Of a stretch of DNA of 64,000 bases, positions 61,318 to 64,000 are shown one piece after another (the stretch's first letter is position 1; each line of letters begins with the position of its first letter). The stretch spans positions 62,001 to 126,000 of the forward strand of contig NZ_CP135021.1 in assembly GCF_039388985.1 (NCBI RefSeq), given 5' to 3'. The translations under genes were made by a program, and so were the position numbers. The stretch comes from Buchnera aphidicola (Aphis aurantii) (lineage in GTDB: Bacteria; Pseudomonadota; Gammaproteobacteria; Enterobacterales; Enterobacteriaceae). The notes below the pieces were generated by a model. That model did no database searches, was not told where the DNA came from, and saw nothing but the letters and a program-made list of their open reading frames with translations.

Positions 61318-62592
61318 ATGAATTGTACTAATTTAATTGATGAATTAAGACAAAGAAATTTAATATTTCATATTACACATGAAAATAAATTAAAAAAAAA
61401 TATTGAGCGTAATTTAATTTCAGTTTATTGTGGATTTGATCCGACCGAAGAAAGTTTGCATGTAGGTCATCTATTACCTTTAATAACTCTGAAAAGATTT
61501 CAAAAAAGAGGCCATACACCTGTTATTTTGATTGGAGGAGCTACAAGTCTTATCGGTGATCCTAGTTTCAAAGAAAAAGAGCGTTTATTAAATTTTGATC
61601 ATAAAATTGATATGTGGGTACTAAAAATCATTAAACAAGTATCTTATTTTTTAGATATTAATATTAATTCAAATAGTGCAATTATATTAAATAATAAAAA
61701 GTGGTTTGAAAAAATCAATATTTTATCGTTTTTACGTGACATTGGTAAACATTTTTCAATTAATACTATGATTAATAGAGAAGCAGTAAAACAACGTATT
61801 AACAGATTAGATCGAGGTATTTCTTTTACAGAATTTTCATATAGCTTATTACAAGCATACGATTTCTTTATGTTAAATAAAAAAAAACAAGTATCTCTTC
61901 AAATTGGTGGGTCCGATCAATGGGGAAATATTTCAGCTGGTATGCATTTAATAAATCGAATTTCTAAAAAAGAAGTTTATGGTCTGACATTACCTTTACT
62001 TATGCAATCTAATGGTATTAAATTTGGGAAAACAGAATGTGGTACTATTTGGTTGGATCCTAAAAAAACTACTCCTTATAAATTTTATCAATTTTGGAAG
62101 AATATAGACGATTCTAATGTTTATAATTTTTTAAAGTTATTTACTTTTTTAGATTGCAATGAAATTAATAAAAGAGAATTAAATAAATACAAAAATCAAC
62201 AAATAATGAAGGATAAATCTTATTTGGCAAAATATATGACTCGTTTAGTTCATGGTGAAGAAAATTTATTAGCTGCAGAAAGAATTACTCAGATTCTTTT
62301 TTTAGAAAACGCGAAAAATATAAAAAAATCTGATTTACAACAATTAAAACAAGATGGAATACATTGTATTGAAGTAGATCAAATTAGAGATTTACAAGAA
62401 GCATTAGTATTATGTTCGTTATCTACATCTCGAACGCAAGCAAAAAACATGATAATTTCTAATTCTATATCCATTAATACTAATAAAATTACTAACAAAA
62501 ATCATATTTTTCATGATAAGGATAAACTATTTAATCAATTTACTTTAATTTCTAGAGGCAAGAAAAATCATTGCCTGATATTTTGGAAATAA
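61318..62592 (+). CDS. tyrS: Tyrosyl-tRNA synthetase
   Basis: The ATG at 61318, behind AAAAAGG, gives 424 residues, the exact E. coli length; a TTG two codons upstream is not needed. It charges tRNA-Tyr. The class I core shows YCGFDPTEESLHVGHLLPL (HIGH-like box), LIGGATSLIGDPSFK, the tyrosine-specificity QAYDF and QIGGSDQWGNISAG motifs, and KFGKTECG (KMSKS-like). A C-terminal S4 RNA-binding domain starts near residue 350 (LSTSRTQAKNMIISNSI). It converges with sufA. Confidence 0.97.
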   Translation: MNCTNLIDELRQRNLIFHITHENKLKKNIERNLISVYCGFDPTEESLHVGHLLPLITLKRFQKRGHTPVILIGGATSLIGDPSFKEKERLLNFDHKIDMWVLKIIKQVSYFLDININSNSAIILNNKKWFEKINILSFLRDIGKHFSINTMINREAVKQRINRLDRGISFTEFSYSLLQAYDFFMLNKKKQVSLQIGGSDQWGNISAGMHLINRISKKEVYGLTLPLLMQSNGIKFGKTECGTIWLDPKKTTPYKFYQFWKNIDDSNVYNFLKLFTFLDCNEINKRELNKYKNQQIMKDKSYLAKYMTRLVHGEENLLAAERITQILFLENAKNIKKSDLQQLKQDGIHCIEVDQIRDLQEALVLCSLSTSRTQAKNMIISNSISINTNKITNKNHIFHDKDKLFNQFTLISRGKKNHCLIFWK

Positions 62593-62649
62593 GTTTTGAT
62601 AAATATAAAATAAGTTTTTATGAGTTATAGTTAATAGCAATTAAATCAA

Positions 62650-63030
62650 TTATATTGAAAAGCTTTCACCACAACCACAAAATTTTTCTAATTTAGGATT
62701 ATAAAATTTAAATACTTTATTAATATTATTTTGTACAAAATCAATTGTAATTCCTTCTAAAAATGGTATATCTTTTTTAGAAATTTGTATTAAAATATTT
62801 TTATAAAAAAAAACTATGTTATCTTTTTTTTCTGATATTTCTTTATTAATTAATTCCATAACATATCTAAAACCTGCACATCCAGATTTTTTTACGATTA
62901 ATTTGATTCCTTTATTTTCCGCATTAGTATTAATCAAAAATAATATTTGTTTTATAGCATTGGGAGTAATTGTAATTTCCTTCCATTGAGATTGATTAAA
63001 TAAATATGTATTTTTTTGTTGTTTTTTCAT
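62650..63030 (-). CDS. sufA: A-type iron-sulfur carrier protein SufA
   Basis: Start chosen at the ATG read from 63030, behind AAAGAG, giving 126 residues (122 in E. coli SufA); a longer frame adds 18 residues with no match. It carries and delivers Fe-S clusters to apoproteins. The three conserved cysteines are present in VKKSGCAGFRYV and the C-terminal CGCGESFSI. The FVQNNINKVFKFYNPKLE segment fits SufA (FVREGLNQIFKFHNPK) better than ErpA or IscA. Many Fe-S clients are in this window, including RsxB, RsxC and Nth. Confidence 0.92.
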   Translation of the reverse strand: MKKQQKNTYLFNQSQWKEITITPNAIKQILFLINTNAENKGIKLIVKKSGCAGFRYVMELINKEISEKKDNIVFFYKNILIQISKKDIPFLEGITIDFVQNNINKVFKFYNPKLEKFCGCGESFSI

Positions 63031-63250
63031 TTTTTTCTCTTTAAACGATTTTAATATAAATAGATTCTTGTACATTAAATACATTCTTTAAATAATAGTT
63101 TAAGTTATATTTATGTCTTGATTTATTTTAAGGGTATTATTTTTTAGATAATTTTAAAAAAAATAATGTTATAATTATAATAAAATTTTTTAATTATTTT
63201 CTACTCATTATCATTATCTATAATATAAAAATATTGAGGTGAAAAATTAT

Positions 63251-64000
63251 ATGCAAAATCCAAAAGAAAAAATGGATTTATCGCAGTTTATTTTATCATT
63301 AATATTTATTATTGCTATAAGTATTACAAGTTTTTTAATAATAAAGCCATTTATATTAGGATTTTTATGGGCTAGTACAATTGTTATTGCTACTTGGCCT
63401 CTTATGTTAAAAATACAAAAATTTTTAGGAGTTGGGCGATTAATTGCTTTGATTAGTATGGTTGTAATTTTATTATTGTTATTTATTATTCCCATAGTAC
63501 TTTTAGTAAATAGTTTAATTTCAACAAGTATTCCTCTTATTCAATGGTTTAGTTCTAATACTCTAGAATTTCCAGAATTAATTTGGCTTCAAGATATACC
63601 AATCATTGGGAAAAAAATTTTTATTAGTTACAAAGAATTATTGGATAGTGATGGAGCTGAATTGATTAAAGAAGTTAGACCATATATGGGTCGTACAACT
63701 GAGTTTTTTATAATTCAAGCTAAAAATTTTGGATTATTTGTTATGCACTTAACATTAATGTTAATATTTAGTATTTTACTTTATTGGAACGGCGAAAAAA
63801 TTAGTAATATCATCCGTCAATTTGCATCTCGTATTAGCTCGAAAAATGGAGATGCTATTATTTTTCTTACAGTAAGTTCTATTCGATCTATTGCATTAGG
63901 AGTGGTAGTTGCAGCTTTAATTCAAGCTTTTTTATCTGGACTAGGTTTGTTAGTTTCAGGTGTTCCATATTGGACATTGTTGATGATTTTAATTGTTTTT
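63251..64000 (+). CDS. ydiK: YdiK, AI-2E-family membrane transporter (3' end outside the window)
   Basis: An open frame of 250 codons from ATG 63251 to the window edge without a stop. A GAGGTG ribosome-binding sequence lies upstream. The protein has hydrophobic segments near residues 14-34, 60-85, 150-175 and 210-240, and matches YdiK of E. coli closely: KPFILGFLWASTIVIATWPL, IIPIVLLVNSLI, ELIWLQDIPIIGKKI-like and VRPYMGRTT, then RSIALGVVVAALIQAFLSGLGL in parts. The substrate is unknown; family members include the autoinducer-2 exporter TqsA and Na+/H+ antiporters. Confidence 0.92.
   Translation, partial: MQNPKEKMDLSQFILSLIFIIAISITSFLIIKPFILGFLWASTIVIATWPLMLKIQKFLGVGRLIALISMVVILLLLFIIPIVLLVNSLISTSIPLIQWFSSNTLEFPELIWLQDIPIIGKKIFISYKELLDSDGAELIKEVRPYMGRTTEFFIIQAKNFGLFVMHLTLMLIFSILLYWNGEKISNIIRQFASRISSKNGDAIIFLTVSSIRSIALGVVVAALIQAFLSGLGLLVSGVPYWTLLMILIVF

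Noticed and set aside
62650..63084. Longer sufA frame starting at 63084
   Set aside because: The extra 18 residues do not match A-type carriers and the internal ATG at 63030 has the better ribosome-binding sequence.
63247..63495. An 82-residue minus-strand reading frame
   Set aside because: It is antisense to the well-matched N-terminus of YdiK and has no recognisable homology.

Overview
The window is a stretch of chromosome from a highly reduced, very A+T-rich gammaproteobacterial endosymbiont. Gene order and protein similarity point to Buchnera aphidicola, the primary symbiont of aphids. The evidence is the mix of Escherichia coli-like proteins with heavy Lys/Asn/Ile bias, retained amino-acid pathways (a complete his operon, dapA, dapE, aroC, cysK), a flagellar export and basal-body cluster, and a lack of transposons, phage and transcriptional regulators. 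I cannot name the aphid host or strain from the sequence alone.

Layout. 1-4.8 kb: the 3' part of tsaD, then ribB, a kinase-only hldE, cca and uppP. 4.8-9.0 kb: the phosphotransferase genes ptsH-ptsI-crr and cysK, all on the minus strand. 9.0-13.0 kb: ligA, tRNA-Lys, tRNA-Val(UAC), gltX and tRNA-Ala(GGC). 13.1-23.5 kb: a flagellar cluster, fliE on the minus strand and fliF-G-H-I-J-K-M-N-(O/P)-Q-R on the plus strand. fliL is missing, fliJ is frameshifted at an 11-A run, and fliO and fliP form one reading frame. 23.6-30.4 kb: rpmG, rpmB, tamB, ppa, pmbA, the RNase P RNA gene rnpB and rsmI. 30.4-39.6 kb: fabB, talA, tktB, dapE, a miniature bamC, dapA, aroC and smrB. 39.8-46.9 kb: the whole histidine operon hisGDCBHAFI. 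47-53.4 kb: gnd, dcd, a shortened metG, tilS, tRNA-Val(GAC) and ribE. 53.4-61.2 kb: the Rnf/Rsx electron-transport operon rsxABCDGE, then nth and a helicase-motif-deficient priA; rsxC is frameshifted at a 10-A run. 61.3-64 kb: tyrS, sufA and the 5' part of ydiK, which runs off the end.

How the genes fit together. The biosynthetic genes supply histidine, lysine/peptidoglycan, aromatic, cysteine and riboflavin intermediates. The PTS, gnd, talA and tktB feed glycolysis and the pentose phosphate pathway, and the Rsx complex links membrane ion gradients to ferredoxin/NADH redox. The flagellar genes keep the export apparatus and rotor scaffold while the residues used for torque and chemotactic switching are gone, which fits a structure used for export rather than motility.

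The main unusual signals are domain-level erosion with the catalytic or binding remainder preserved (HldE, BamC, MetG, PriA, Cca, FliG, FliM), and two otherwise intact genes (fliJ, rsxC) whose frame is broken exactly at long poly(A) runs. The second pattern suggests production by polymerase slippage. I found no convincing new defence, mobile or biosynthetic system.
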